A stretch of 64,000 nt of DNA from Neoarius graeffei (lineage: Eukaryota > Chordata > Actinopteri > Siluriformes > Ariidae), in assembly GCF_027579695.1 (NCBI RefSeq), contig NC_083571.1, forward strand, positions 45,998,390 to 46,062,389. The letters are read 5' to 3'. Made by a program: the position numbers and the translations under genes. Numbering within the stretch: position 1 is the first letter of the stretch; every line of letters begins with the position of its first letter. The notes below the pieces were generated by a model. That model ran no database searches. It saw only the letters and a program-made list of their open reading frames with translations, and was not told the origin of the DNA. Below are positions 23,301-36,757 of the stretch, in pieces.

Positions 23301-26300
23301 GGTCTCCAGTCTTTCATACAACTCCTGGTATGCATCTGCTTTTGCTTTCGCTACCGCTCTTTTTGCCTTCTGTCTCGTCTCTCTGTATAACCGCCTGCTT
23401 TCCTCGTCTCTCTGAACGTCCCAATTCTTCTTTGCTAGCCTCTTCTCTTTTATAATTTCCTGCACTTCTTTGTTCCACCACCATGTCTCCTTGTCTTCCT
23501 TCCCGATGACCACCCTAGCACCTTCCTTGCCGCCTCTCTTAGTAGTACAGCAGTAGTATTCCAACCTTCTGGCAGACTTCCATGACCACTCGATGCTTGT
23601 CTCATTTCTTCCCTAAACTCCTTCTGATGTTCAACCTCTTTTAGTTTCCACCACTTCATCTTCGGCTCCACTATTTCACGCTTTCTCTTTTTCCTGCACA
23701 CGACCACTTGATGTTGTCTCGCTACACTCTGCCCTGCCATCACTTTACAGTCTCCAATCTCCTTCAGGTTGCCCCTTCTGCAGAGTATGTAGTCCAACTG
23801 TGTAGGTCTTCCTCCACTCTTAAATGTCACCCTGTGCTGCTCTTTCTTCTCCAAGTATGTATTGACTATTGCCAAATTCATCCTCTGAAAAATCAACCAC
23901 CATTTGCCCTTCCACGTTTCTCTCTCTTACACCATATCTGCCCATCACGTCCTCATCTCCTCGGTTTCCCTCGCCAACATGCCCATTGAAATCTGCTCCC
24001 ATCAGCACGCGCTCCTCCCTCGGTATACTTTCTACCACCTCATCCATCTTTTCCCAGAAAGACTCTCTCTTCATTCTCACATCCAACCTCTAGGGCGTAC
24101 GCACAAACATGGATTACCACTCCTTCAACCTCCAACTTCATGCCGAGAACACTCGTGCATACTAACGGCTGTAACGCAGCAGCATTTGTAAACGAGTAGA
24201 AAGCTACTCTACAAAAAGGAATAAAATGTGATTAGGTGCGTCATTATAGCAAAAAATTAAATAAATAATGAATTAAAAAAAACCACAAAACACACTGATG
24301 CGATGTGGCAGGTTATCGATACCCTTGTGAAGTGTTTCACGCTTGTATGTTACTCCCCCCCCCACACACACACCAATTTATTTATAAACACATTGCAACT
24401 TTCCCCGGTCAGAAAACCTCGCATTGCCGCTTTACCTCTGACCGCTACAAAGCTGTAACACTGGAGAACTACTGTCCGAGCTGCCTTTATAGAAATATCA
24501 AAATCGACACCTTCTGACCAATCAGGTTCAAGAATTCAACAGTGGTGTGGAATGAAACAGCATCAGGACCCACAGTGTAGATTGTTTTCCAAACAATACA
24601 ATCTAAAAGAATGTAGAAGAGCTATAATGAAACGTACAATGTGTCCAAGTATAAGGACTGTTTCAGTCACATAATGGTGTGACAAATAATAAAGAAAAAA
24701 AAAAAAAAGACAGCTTGTACAAATAACATACTTGTATGCGAGGTTGCAATTTGTGCATCTATGCTTTAATTACTTTTATCATACTTTGCCCAGCATCCTT
24801 ATATTTTAGAATAGCGTTATACAAGTTAAGCCTTATCCATCATCAACAAGAGTGCTCTGAGAGCACAATTACCCCTGCTAGCAACTCTGCCATAACTCTG
24901 GTAAAATGCGACTGAATCGAACAAAATTGCAATATGCGCATTTCCGACATATAACAAAGAATCCTGTCAAGTTTTGTGAAATTCCTCCAACAATTGTGAG
25001 AGGGGTTGATTTCAGAAGTAGGGGTCGACCGATAATCGGCCTGGCCGATATATCAGGCCGATATTCTGCATTTTTAGGGTTATCGGTATCGGCCATAATT
25101 TCCACCGATATGCCGATAACATGCCTTTTTGCAGCCATTTCGTTCCTAACGCGACCGTCACTGCACGTCCTTTCCTGCACTCGCCTCTCTGAGTTCAAGA
25201 ACACGGTCCCGCCCACCACAACATCTGATTTGTTTGGCACAAGAGATATAGCCAATCAACACGTGTAGCTAAACGCTGTGAACTGTTTCAAGGCGGCCGT
25301 ACGGGCACTCGGGCAGAAGCGGCACAAGGGATACAGCCAATCAACACGTGTAGCTAAACGCTGTGAACTGTTTCAAGGCGCCCGTACGGGCACTCGGGCA
25401 GAAGCAGCACAAGGGATACAGCCAATCAACACGTGTAGCTAAACGCTGTGAACTGTTTCAAGGCGCCCGTACGGGCACTCGGGCAGAAGCAGCACAAGGG
25501 ATACAGCCAATCAACACGTGTAGCTAAACGCTGTGAACTGTTTCAAGGCGGCCATATGGGCACTCGGGCAGAAGCGGCACAAGGGATACAGCCAATCAAC
25601 ACGCGTAGCTAAACGCTGTGAACTGTTTCAAGGCGCCCGTACGGGCACTCGGGCAGAAGCAGCACAAGGGATACAGCCAATCAACACGTGTAGCTAAACG
25701 CTGTGAACTGTTTCAAGGCGCCCGTACGGGCACTCGGGCAGAAGCAGCACAAGGGATACAGCCAATCAACACGTGTAGCTAAACGCTGTGAACTGTTTCA
25801 AGGCGGCCATATGGGCACTCGGGCAGAAGCGGCACAAGGGATACAGCCAATCAACACGCGTAACTAAACGCTGTGAACTGTTTCAAGGCGCCCTTACGGG
25901 CACTCGGGCAGAAGCAGATCCCACTTCAAGGTAAGGACACGCTGCTTTTACCGCAATAAGTCACAAACACACAAGTTGCAAAAGCACAACATTATACATG
26001 TTTACATTCTTCATCTACTACTCGTTAAAATTGTCCATTTGCATCTGTGTAGCCAGGCAAACTTAGCTTACGGAAGGAAGCACTTGAATTAGCCTACAAC
26101 CAACTAGTCTCGCTGAAACTACATGTAATGCTTCCTTCACTACAATATAATCCTCCTAAATTGGGAATATTAGGCTTGGGCATTAAAAGCATTAGAATGT
26201 AGATGGTTACTTGTTAAGTTGTTACATAATAGGGATTGATAGCCTACTTTATGTTTGATTTTACTTTTTAAAAAATGCTGCAGGCAGCTCCCTACACTTG

Positions 26301-27943
26301 ATTTATTATTTAAAAGCTACTTGAAGTTGGTAAGTCTTACTTAGTTCTTAGTGTAGAAGAATCCAGAGTGTATTTTCATTTATTTTCCACTGAAAATGGT
26401 GAGCTGTAATATAGTAGGGAGTGATTTTTTATTGGTGAATATTTATTTTATTATTTTATTTCTCATTTTATTCTAACTAATGTTTGACTTTATTGTACAA
26501 ATGCTGCTGGCATCTCCCTGCACAAAATTTCATCTTCAATTTTACAATTAAACACATTTCATGGATATGAAGGTCTGTGTCAGTGTGTGCTATGTTTAAT
26601 TTCATGTGAATTATAATGTTTACATTTATCGGTTGCACATATCGGTTATCGGCATCCCAATTCCATAATAATCGGTATCTCCCCTGAAAAAACATATCAG
26701 TCGATCCCTATTCAGAAGGTGAGTACTCTTCCTGGGACGGACGGACAGATAGATGGACATCGCCGCGACATAATCCCTCTTCGGGCCTTCTGGCCAGTGG
26801 TGGATAACAACTTTTTGCTAAATTACATGAAATTTCTCCAAAAATTGTGAGGGAAGTTGATTTCAGAAAGCAAGCACACCTTGATCAAACTGCCAAAGTA
26901 CAAGTTTGTTAATAATCAAGGGCATAACTCTGGGAAAACTTGCCCAAATTAAATGAAATTTCAATATAACTGCGTATAACCGTCATATAACAAAGCCTTT
27001 TGCCAAGTTTGGTGAAATTCCTCCACAAATCATGAGAGGAGTTGATTTCAGAAGAACGTACACCCTCATGAAATTCTCAAAAGTTTTTTCATCAAGGGTC
27101 AAAACTTGGGTAAAATTTTCACAAACGAAATTAAATCGTAAATAGGCGTATTACCGTCATATAACAAGGCCTTCTGCCAAGCTTCGGGAAATTTGTCCAA
27201 AATTTGTGAGAGGAGTTGATGTCACAAGGCAAACACACCTTCAAGAAATTGTGAAATTATAATTTTGTTAAATCAAGGGCTGTAACTCTGGTAAAATGCG
27301 ACCGAATTTAACAAAACTGCAATATGCGTATTACCGACATATAAAGAATCCTGCCAAGTTTTGTGAAATTCCTCCAAAAATCGTGAGAGGAGTTGATTTC
27401 AGAAGGCGAGCACCCTTCCCGGGATGGACGGACAGACAGACACCGCCACGACATATTCCCTCCTTCGGGCCTTTCGGCCAGTGGGGGATGGAAACGAAAA
27501 CTATATGACAGAGGTAGCAGACCATACGGGCATTCTTCCGAATGCACCATTTTAATATTAAATACAGAAATGGCCACTTATAATAATTACAACTGTTTAA
27601 ATCTCATTCATTGGTTTTTCAGATGAACTTACCATCTGCATCCTCTCTGTTTGCTGCTGACTCAGGCAGCTTTCTTGATATGCATGATGCACCTGCCAAG
27701 ACAAAAACGTAAAACAAATCAACACAAAAATAATTAAAAACACATAAAACTTGTGCTTTATTGGATAAAAACAGAGGCGTTTAGAGAAACACGATACTCA
27801 CAGAGGAGATCCATGACCTCTCGTGTGGCCAAGCGCACTAGCCGATCTTCCAGCATCTCTTGAGATACCTGATTCTCCTCATAAGCCGCCTCATCATCTG
27901 AACCACTGATTAAAAAAAAAAAAAAAAAAAAAAAATTTATATT

Positions 27944-28027
<84 letters not shown>

Positions 28028-31000
28028 CACACACACACACACACACACACTAGTGCATCTCAAAAAATTAGAATATTGTGAAAAAGTTCAATATTTTCCA
28101 TCAGTTATTTAAGAAAGTGAAAATGTTATACATTATAGACTCATTACACAAACTAAAATGTTTCAAGCATTTTTCTATTTTAATCAGTATGCCATACAGT
28201 ACAAAAACAAACAAACAAACAAAAAAAAAAACACCTCAAAATATTAGAATATTTCATTTCGAGTTTGAGTAAAACAGTATGAACACAGTGCATCTCTCGG
28301 TCCAGTTCAGTACACACAACCACAATCATGGGGAAGACTGCTGACTTGACTGTTGTCCAGAAGATGATCACTGATGCCCTCCACAAGGAGGGTAAGCCAC
28401 AAAAGGTCATTGCTGAAAAGGGTGGCTGGAAAAGGTGCACAAGCAACAGGGATGGCCGCAGTCTTGAGAGGATTGTCAAGAAAAGTTGATTCAAGAACTT
28501 GGGAGAGCTTCACAAGGAGTGGACTGAGGCTGGTGTCAGTGTATCAAGACCCATCATGAACAGACATCTTCAAGAAAGGGGATACAACTTTCGCATTCCT
28601 AATATCAAGCTACTCCTGAGCCAGAGACAATGTCAGAAGTGTCTTATCTGGGCTAAGGAGAGAAAGAAATAGACTGTTGCTCAGTGGTCCAAAGTCCTCT
28701 TTTCAGATGAAAGTACATTTTGCATTTAATTTGGAAATCACGGTTCTAGAGTCTGGAGGAAGAGTGGAGAGGCACAGAATCCAAGGTGTTTGAAGCCCAG
28801 TGTGAAGTTTCCACAGTCTGTGATGATTTGGGGTGCCATGTCATCTGCTGGTGTTGGTCCACTGTATTTTATCAAGTCCAAAGTCAACACAGCCATCTAC
28901 CAGGAGATTTTAGAGCACTTCATGCTTCCATCTGCTGACGAGCTTTTTGGAGATGCTGATTTCCTTTTCCAGCAGGACTTAGCACCTACCCACAGTGCCA
29001 AAACTACTACCAAATGGTTTGCTGACCATGATATTACTGTTTGATTGGCCAGCCAACTCGCCTGATGTGAACCCCATAGAGAATCTATGGGGTATTGTCA
29101 AGAGGAAGATGAGAAACACCCGACCCAAAAATACAGATACGCTGAAGGCCACTATCAAAGCAACCTGGGCTTCAATAACACCTCAGCAGTGCCACAGACT
29201 GATCACCTCCATGCCACACCGCATTGATACAGTAATTCATGGTAAAGGAGCCCCAACCAAGTATTGAGTGTATAAATGAATATACTTTTCAGAAGTTGGA
29301 CATTTCTGTATTGTAAATCCTTTTTTTGATTGATCTTAGGGAATATTCTAATAATTTGAGATACTGGATTTTTGATTTTCATGAGCTATAAGCCATAATC
29401 ATCAAAATTAAAACAAAAAAGGCTTTAAATATTTCACTTTGCACGTAACGAATATAGAATATATGAAAGTTTACCTTTTTGAATTAAATTATGGAAAAAA
29501 AGGAACTTTTTCATGGTATTCTAATTTTTTGAGATGCACTAGTGTGTGTGTGTGTGTGTGTGTATATAAAGCAGACTACGATATTAAAATTTGTAAAGGT
29601 TGGCAGATCTGCATGACGGATATCAAGTAACAAGTCACTCACCACACACTAGTCCTCTGGTTGATGATCTGCCACCGGAGGTTCAGTCTCTATGAAGGAT
29701 AATATGTAAACAGTGGATTTTTAAACAGGATTACAGTCTTGCCAATCAACACTTCTACAGTATTTTCTTCAGGAGTTAATATCCACAGTCCATCAAAATC
29801 ATAAAGAAAGGAACTTTAAAAGTTTTACCTGTAGCAGATGAGAAAACAGAGGGCCGAGCATTGGACAGAGAAGACTCTCGTAATATTCTGGAGGACAGGA
29901 AGTGACCAGTGGTTTCATGAACACCCGTGATCACAGATTAAATTAAGGCAAATGACACTGAAAACAGCTGCCCAAACCTAACCTTCCATTCCCACTCAAG
30001 GCAGGTTATGGAAAACGTTTTAAGCTGCCCGTTTTGCTGAGTACGAGGCTAAGGGCTTGCTTTTCAGAGTTTATAAATCACTAGCAAATTAATTAAAATT
30101 ATGATTAATACCACTTCTCAGTATGAAGTTGCGTTAGACCTGGGATTCTAAAATGAGGCATATCAGGTGAAAATTCAAATTCAATCCAAATTGCTTGAAA
30201 CTGCTCGCACTGAATTCAGAATTGAATGCAGAACAACATACTTTTTTTTTTACAGAATTAAAACGGGGCGGCACGGTGGTGTAGTGGTTAGCGCTGTCGC
30301 CTCACAGCAAGAAGGTCTGGGTTCGAGCCCCGTGGCCGGCAAGAGCCTTTCTGTGTGGAGTTTGCATGTTCTCCCCGTGTCCGCGTGGGTTTCCTCCGGG
30401 TGCTCCGGTTTCCCCCACAGTCCAAAGACATGCAGGTTAGGTTAACTGGTGACTCTAAATTGACCGTAGGTGTGAATGTGAGTGTGAATGGTTGTCTGTG
30501 TCTGTGTCAGCCCTGTGATGACCTGGCGACTTGTCCAGGGTGTACCCCGCCTTTCGCCCATAGTCAGCTGGGATAGGCTCCAGCTTGCCTGCGACCCTGC
30601 AGAACAGGATAAAGCGGCTAGAGATAATGAGAATTAAAACGTGTTTATCTGTTCTTGAGATATTACAAACCAAAGATTGAAAAAACAGCTTAATTTTTAG
30701 AAAACTGGCATATTATATATTCGGATAACACGGTCCAAAACGAGCCTCATTAACAAATGAGATCAAATGCTTTCTCTTAACTTTATTTTCAAGATATTTA
30801 CATGGAAATTGGCAGGCACATAGATGGTTGTATGCCGAATTCAAAATTGGGGGGGGGGGGGGGGGGGGGTATACATCATCTCATTATCTCTAGCCGCTTA
30901 TTGATGAGTGAGCCACATCCAATAAACAATTCCAGTTAACTGAACTGAAATTGATATTAATTGACATTAATCATTGACATTAATCAGTTTGGTTTGGGAA

Positions 31001-32236
31001 AAAAAAAAAAGTAGGTAAAGCTATGAAAACTCAGTTCAAAGTCTCCTGTGAATCATAACATCAAAACTAGCAGATGCAAAATTCTGCTGAATACTTCATC
31101 AGAAACCGTGAGAGCGAGAGAACATCACTATAAAAGTTATCTGATTGATATTCACAAGTAATCCAGTCAGAAACCGATCAGAAGAGAGACAGGGAGAGAG
31201 CCTGAGCCCTTTCCTGTGACTCAAATCACCGGCAGTTTCCCCGACATTCTGCAAGCAGAGAGTGCACTCTGTTGTACCAACTTCAACTTGCCGTTACTCC
31301 CAAAGTACTGAACGGATCCTAACGAGATACATTTCTTTGGAAAGCAGAGATAAGCTTTTTGATGACAGTCTTCACGATAGAAAATATTCAAGAGTTAAGC
31401 AATGACAGATTTGGAAACTTAAATGAGTGTCTACATGCACAATTTTCATAGCACGGCCAGTGAGCGTCTGATACGCCTCCTAAAATCTCTTGAAACCTGC
31501 GACACGTGAACTGTAAAATTAATATCAAGGACCAGCTCAGCAAGTCTTTTAATGAACATAATGCAACTCTGCTTAAAATGTGTACAAATATATTTTGGAT
31601 TTTTTTTTTTTTAACTTTCCACTGACAAAATAAATTTATACAGTGCCCTCAACAATTATTGGCACCCCTTGTAGAGATCAGTCTTTATATTTTAAAAAAA
31701 AAAAAAATCACCTTTTGGTGAAGTAGCTTCATCTTACACTGGAAAAAAAAAACAACCTTTAATTGAAATTAATTTATCCATCCATCATCTGTAGCTGCTT
31801 ATCCTTAATTTATTCAAAGAAAGAAAAATCCCTCATCAAGAAATAATTATTTAAAAAAAAAAAAAAACGTGCCACTGTTATTGGCACCCCTGGAAATTAT
31901 AGTGAACACAATGTGACTGAAGCTTGGAGTGTGTCGGAACTTTCAAGCTGGAATCCATGACTTCCTGATTAACTGGGGGATAAATGTATGAGGTAACAGA
32001 GGCCAAATTCCTTTAGTCCTTCATCAACATGGAAAAGAAAAAAGAGAACACACAAACCAAATGAGGGAGAAGTGTGTTGACCTTCATAAGTCAGGGAATG
32101 GTTATCAAATAAAATGACTACTTGCCTAAAAAATATCCATTTCTACTGTCAGAGCAAGAATAAAAAGTGTGGACACCAACTGGAACTGTTACAAACTTAC
32201 CTGGAAGAGGACCAAAGTTTATTTTGCCCCTACGTA

Positions 32237-32287
<51 letters not shown>

Positions 32288-32977
32288 GGGGGGAGATGAA
32301 GGATCACTGTTAGTGAAGTACAAGAAAAAGTTCAATCTTGGGGTTTCCAAGTCTCCAAAACCACCATCAGATGCCAGCTCCATGTCAGCAGATTATTTGG
32401 AAGGTTTGCCAGGGGAAGAGAAAAAAAAAAAAAGCCTTTTCTGTCAGTTAACGACAAACAAGCACCTGGGAGTTTGCAAAACGCGACAACTTTAACTGGA
32501 ACCATTTTCTATGGTCTGTTGTAACAAAAAAGAAAAAAAAAAAAAGGAGCTTTTTGGCAATAAACACTCGAAGTGGGTTTGGCATAAAAAGAAGGATGAC
32601 TAAAATGAAAAAGCTGATCCCAAATATAAAATATGGTGGAGGTTCTGTGATGTTTTTCCTCCAAAGGCCCTGGAAACCTTGTTGGGGTACACGGCATCAT
32701 GGACTCCATGAAATACCAGGACATTTTAAATCTAAATCCGGCTGCCTCGGTCAGGAAACTAAAACTGGGTCATCACTGGATCTTCCAGCAGGACAATGAT
32801 CCGAAGCATTTGTTCAAATCAACAACAAAAAAAGGGTTAGAATCAGTTGAAGGTTGGATTTTTCCTCATTTTTTCAGTGAGAGATGAAGCGACTTTACCA
32901 AAAGGTGCATTTTATTTCCCCAAACCTTTTTCCTGATCATTACAAGGAGTGCCAATAATGGTGGAGGGCAGTGTATG

Positions 32978-33012
<35 letters not shown>

Positions 33013-36000
33013 TTACAGGACATCATTTTGTCCTTAGGGTTAAGTTGTTGATTTTTACATCTAGCCCAGTTCCCAGATGATAAAGCTAGATGACGTCCAC
33101 CATGGTTCAGTACATCACTGAAATGGTGTCAGCTTTCATAAAGGATATGAAGCAAAGGTCGAAGCCTATGGTCAGGAATGTGGTCCAGGTGGATGAGGGC
33201 AGAGCCTACCAACTGTTCGGCCAACCCCTCTATCGTATAAAAGTCCTGCATCAAGGCCGGGCCGGCATGCCCTAGGACGTGGTAACTACAAAAGAGTGAG
33301 GAGAAAAAGGAAGGAGACTTCTAAAATAATGAGAAGCTGTGACTGTATTCTAAAGGGGTGTTCACACGGCAACTTTTACTCCGGTGTAGCACCGGGGCTG
33401 CCCTGGTAGAGCGTTCACACGGTACAGTGTTATACCGGTATAATGGGACGTCTGAACGCTACAGGGGTAGACTCGCTACGCGTGAGGAGAATTGATTACA
33501 TACGGGCATTGCATAATTTGCATCCTGGTATTTTGCGCTTCCAAAATGGCGAATATCAACAACAACAGAACTGCGTGTCTTCCAGTGTTGCCAGATTGGG
33601 CGGTTTTAAGTGCATTTTGGCGGATTTGAACATATTTTGGGCTGGAAAACGTCAGCAGTATCTGGCAACACTGGTGTCTTCATCCACGTTGTTTTCCCGG
33701 CGCTTGGTGATGCCATGACAACCGGGAAAAGGAAGTACATTTTCACGCATGTGCATATTTCATTTCCGCATTATTACTATCGTATAGCACGGTCGCAAAA
33801 ACTGCCGTGTGAACGCAAGTGGGGCTGCACCGGTGCTAACACGCTTCTCTCTAGTAAGCAGGTTTGTGACGTGTGAACGCTCCACAAAATTTACACCGGT
33901 GTAAGATATATCGCAACAAAATACGTTGGTGCAGCATCGATGCAAATGTGTGCTGTGTGAACACCCCTTAATATTCCCCTGTTGACTTTCTCTTCTGATT
34001 TTATCACGAGGGAATCTTAAAAAAGTGTTGTCAGAAATTTGAGACAAAGCCTGCTGCAGCTACACTTTTTGAACCCACTCAGTGCTCTCATCAAAAACCA
34101 CACCCCCTGAAAACACATGCACGACAAAAATCCTGTTCAGGTTTAGACACACAACGTCCCAGAAGGTACCTTGTGCTGTTTTGAACAGAAAATATCATCA
34201 AACACTGAAAACTTAGCAGATTGAGCTATTTATGTGGGGGGGAAAAAATTTAAATTACTACATTTGAACAGTTTTATGTAACGATTCCATCTTCTGATGC
34301 ATGATGTAATATCATTACTTTATTATTCTAACTATTTAGTAAGCCAGCTAGTGTCTTGCAAAAGTATTCATCCCCCTTGGTGTTTGTCCTGTTTTGTTGC
34401 ATTACAAGGTGGAATTAAAATGGATTTTTGGAGGGTTAGCACCATTTGATTTACACAACACACCTACCACTTTAAAGGTGTAAATTGTTTTATTCGGACA
34501 CGAACAATAATTAAGATGAAAAAACAGAAATCTGGAGTGTGCATAAGTATTCACCCCCTTTCAGATGAAAGCCCTAAATAAGAGCTGGTCCAAACAATTC
34601 ACTTCATAAGTCACATAATTAGTTCATTAAGATCCACCTGTGTGCAAAGTGCCACATGATGTCTGTATAAATCAACCTGTTCTGGAAGGACCCTGAAGCA
34701 AGCAAGATGAAAACCAAGGAGCCTCCAAACAGGTCAGAGACAAAGCTCTGGAGATGTATACATCAGGGATGGGTTATTTAAAAAAAAAAAACCCTAAGCT
34801 ATACACTCCACAGAGTGGGGCTTTATGGAAAAGTGGCCAGAAAAAAAAAAAAAGTCATTGCTTAAGAAAACACATGTGGCAGACTCCCCAAACACATGGA
34901 AGAAGATTCTCTGGTCAGATGAAACTAAAACTGAACTTTTTGTTCATCATGGGAAAATGTCATGTGTGGCGCAAACCCAACACCCTGAGAACACCATTCC
35001 TACAGTGAAGCATGGTGGTGGCAGCATCACACTGTGGGGACGTTTTTCATCTGCAGGGACAGGAAAGCTGGTCAGGACTGAAGGAAAGATGGATGGCACT
35101 AAATACAGGGCAATTCTGGAGGAAAACCTGTTTGAGTCAGCCAGAGGTTCGAGACTGGGATGAAGGTTCACATTCCAGCAGGACAATGACCCTAAACATA
35201 CTGCTAAAGCTACACTGGAGTGGTTTAAAGGGAAACATTTAAAAGTCTTGGAATGGCCTAGTCAAAGCCCAGACCTCAATCCAATTGAGTATCTGTGGCA
35301 TAACTTGAAGATTGCTGTACACCAACACAACCCATCTAACATGAAGGAGTTGGAGCAGTTTTGCCTTGAGGAACGGGCAAAAATCCCAGTGGCTAGATGT
35401 GCTAAGCTAATAGAGACATACCCCAAGAGACTTGCAGCTGTAATTGCAGCAAAAGGTGGCTATACAAAGTACTGACTTTGGCAGTGGGGGTGAATACCTA
35501 TGCACACTTCAAATTTCTGTTTTTCATCTTAATTATTGTTTGTGTCACAATAAAAAAAAAAAAAAATAATAATTTGCACCTTTAAAGAGGTAGCCATGTT
35601 GTGCAAGTCAAATGGTGATAACCCCCCAAAAAATCCATTTTAATTCCAGCTTGTAACGCGACAAGACAGAATAAACACCAAGGGGGATGAATACTTTTGC
35701 AAGACACCAAGTATCTACTTAGCAAGTTAAAAATGACTTCAACTACACTGTGCTTACAGCGCAGGTAGAGTGCGTTATTTCTCACCAGTTGTCATACATT
35801 GTGCAGAAGAAGCCTTGCATCCGCTCTAGTGCGCTTTTATATACTGGAGAGTCGTATGCATCCAAGAACGGGTGGGAGATTCCTTTGTAAAAATGATCAG
35901 TTTAAGAAATTTTATTCACATCCACATCTATAAATACAGCACTACATCATGAAAGATATTTCCCCATGTACCTAAAATGAGATTCTTCTCCACATCCATG

Positions 36001-36723
36001 ACATCATATGCCCGGCTGAAGGTCTCGCTGAGCCGAGATAGGTTCTCTGGTAGAAATAAACTGTTGTGGGTCCTGAAATGAGAATTCGATACAAGTCTGT
36101 ATAACAAGTCAGTCATCCAAGCCATCTAAAAAATAAAATAGAAATCTCAAAGTAAATGCTTTTGTGCTTGAATGTCCATGAAAAACATTGCCACATAAAA
36201 TGTCAAAGTCAAAAATAGACTCTTGTAATCAAACGTTTAGTATACAACGTACAGTTAGGTCCATATATATATTTGGACACTGAATTTTTTTTTTAACCTG
36301 TTTACTGAAAACATTCAGGTTATAGTTATATAATGGACATAAAGTCCAGACTTCCAGCTTTCATTTGAGGGTATCCACATTAAAATTGGATGAAGGGTTT
36401 ACGAGTTTCAGCTCCTTAACATGTGCCACCCTGTTTTTAAAGGGACCAAAGGTAATTGGACAATTGACTCAAAGGCTATTTCATGGGCAGGTGTGGGCAA
36501 TTCCTTCGTTATGTCATTCTCAATTAAGCAGATAAAAGGCCTGGAGTTGATTTGAGGTGTGGTGCTTGCATTTGGAAGATTTTTCTGTGAAGAAAACATG
36601 TGGTCAAAGGAGCTCTCCATGCAGGTGAAACAAGCCATCCTTAAGCTGCGAAAACAGGAAAAACCCATCCGGGAAATTGCTACAATATTAGGAGTGGCAA
36701 AATCTACAGTTTGGTACATCCTG

Positions 36724-36757
<34 letters not shown>

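Larger units (their letters stand above)
24850..27490 (+). repeat. tandem ~180-bp degenerate repeat, about five units, split by a hAT-like element
   Basis: The phrase GTGAGAGGAGTTGATTTCAG recurs at about 24996, 26848, 27031, 27211 and 27385, spaced 174-183 bp where uninterrupted. Each is preceded by a TAACTCTGGTAAAATG-like line. Two units end in a GGACGGACAGAC tract. No coding potential. Confidence 0.75.
29927..33148 (-). other. xpo5: U12-type AT-AC intron of xpo5
   Basis: On the coding strand the intron begins ATATCCTTTA at 33148, an exact match to the U12 5' splice consensus. It ends GATCAC at 29927. A branch-like TGCCTTAAT sits at 29950-29942, putting the branch adenosine about 16 nt before the 3' end, in the narrow U12 range. 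No GT-AG choice joins the flanking exons in frame. Its body contains a V-SINE and a Tc1-like relic. Confidence 0.88.

Noticed and set aside
22231..23455. Long plus-strand ORFs rich in Ser/Leu/Pro
   Set aside because: Antisense shadow of the RTE-like reverse transcriptase.
25236..25918. CRISPR-like array
   Set aside because: Units are contiguous 85-bp repeats without spacers, in a vertebrate hAT-like element.
33090..33275. 61-residue plus-strand ORF
   Set aside because: Antisense of xpo5 exon o.
33090..33285. Reading exon o as a frameshifted xpo5 pseudo-exon ([14 protein letters not shown])
   Set aside because: The apparent frameshift disappears once ATATCCTT is recognised as a U12-type intron start.
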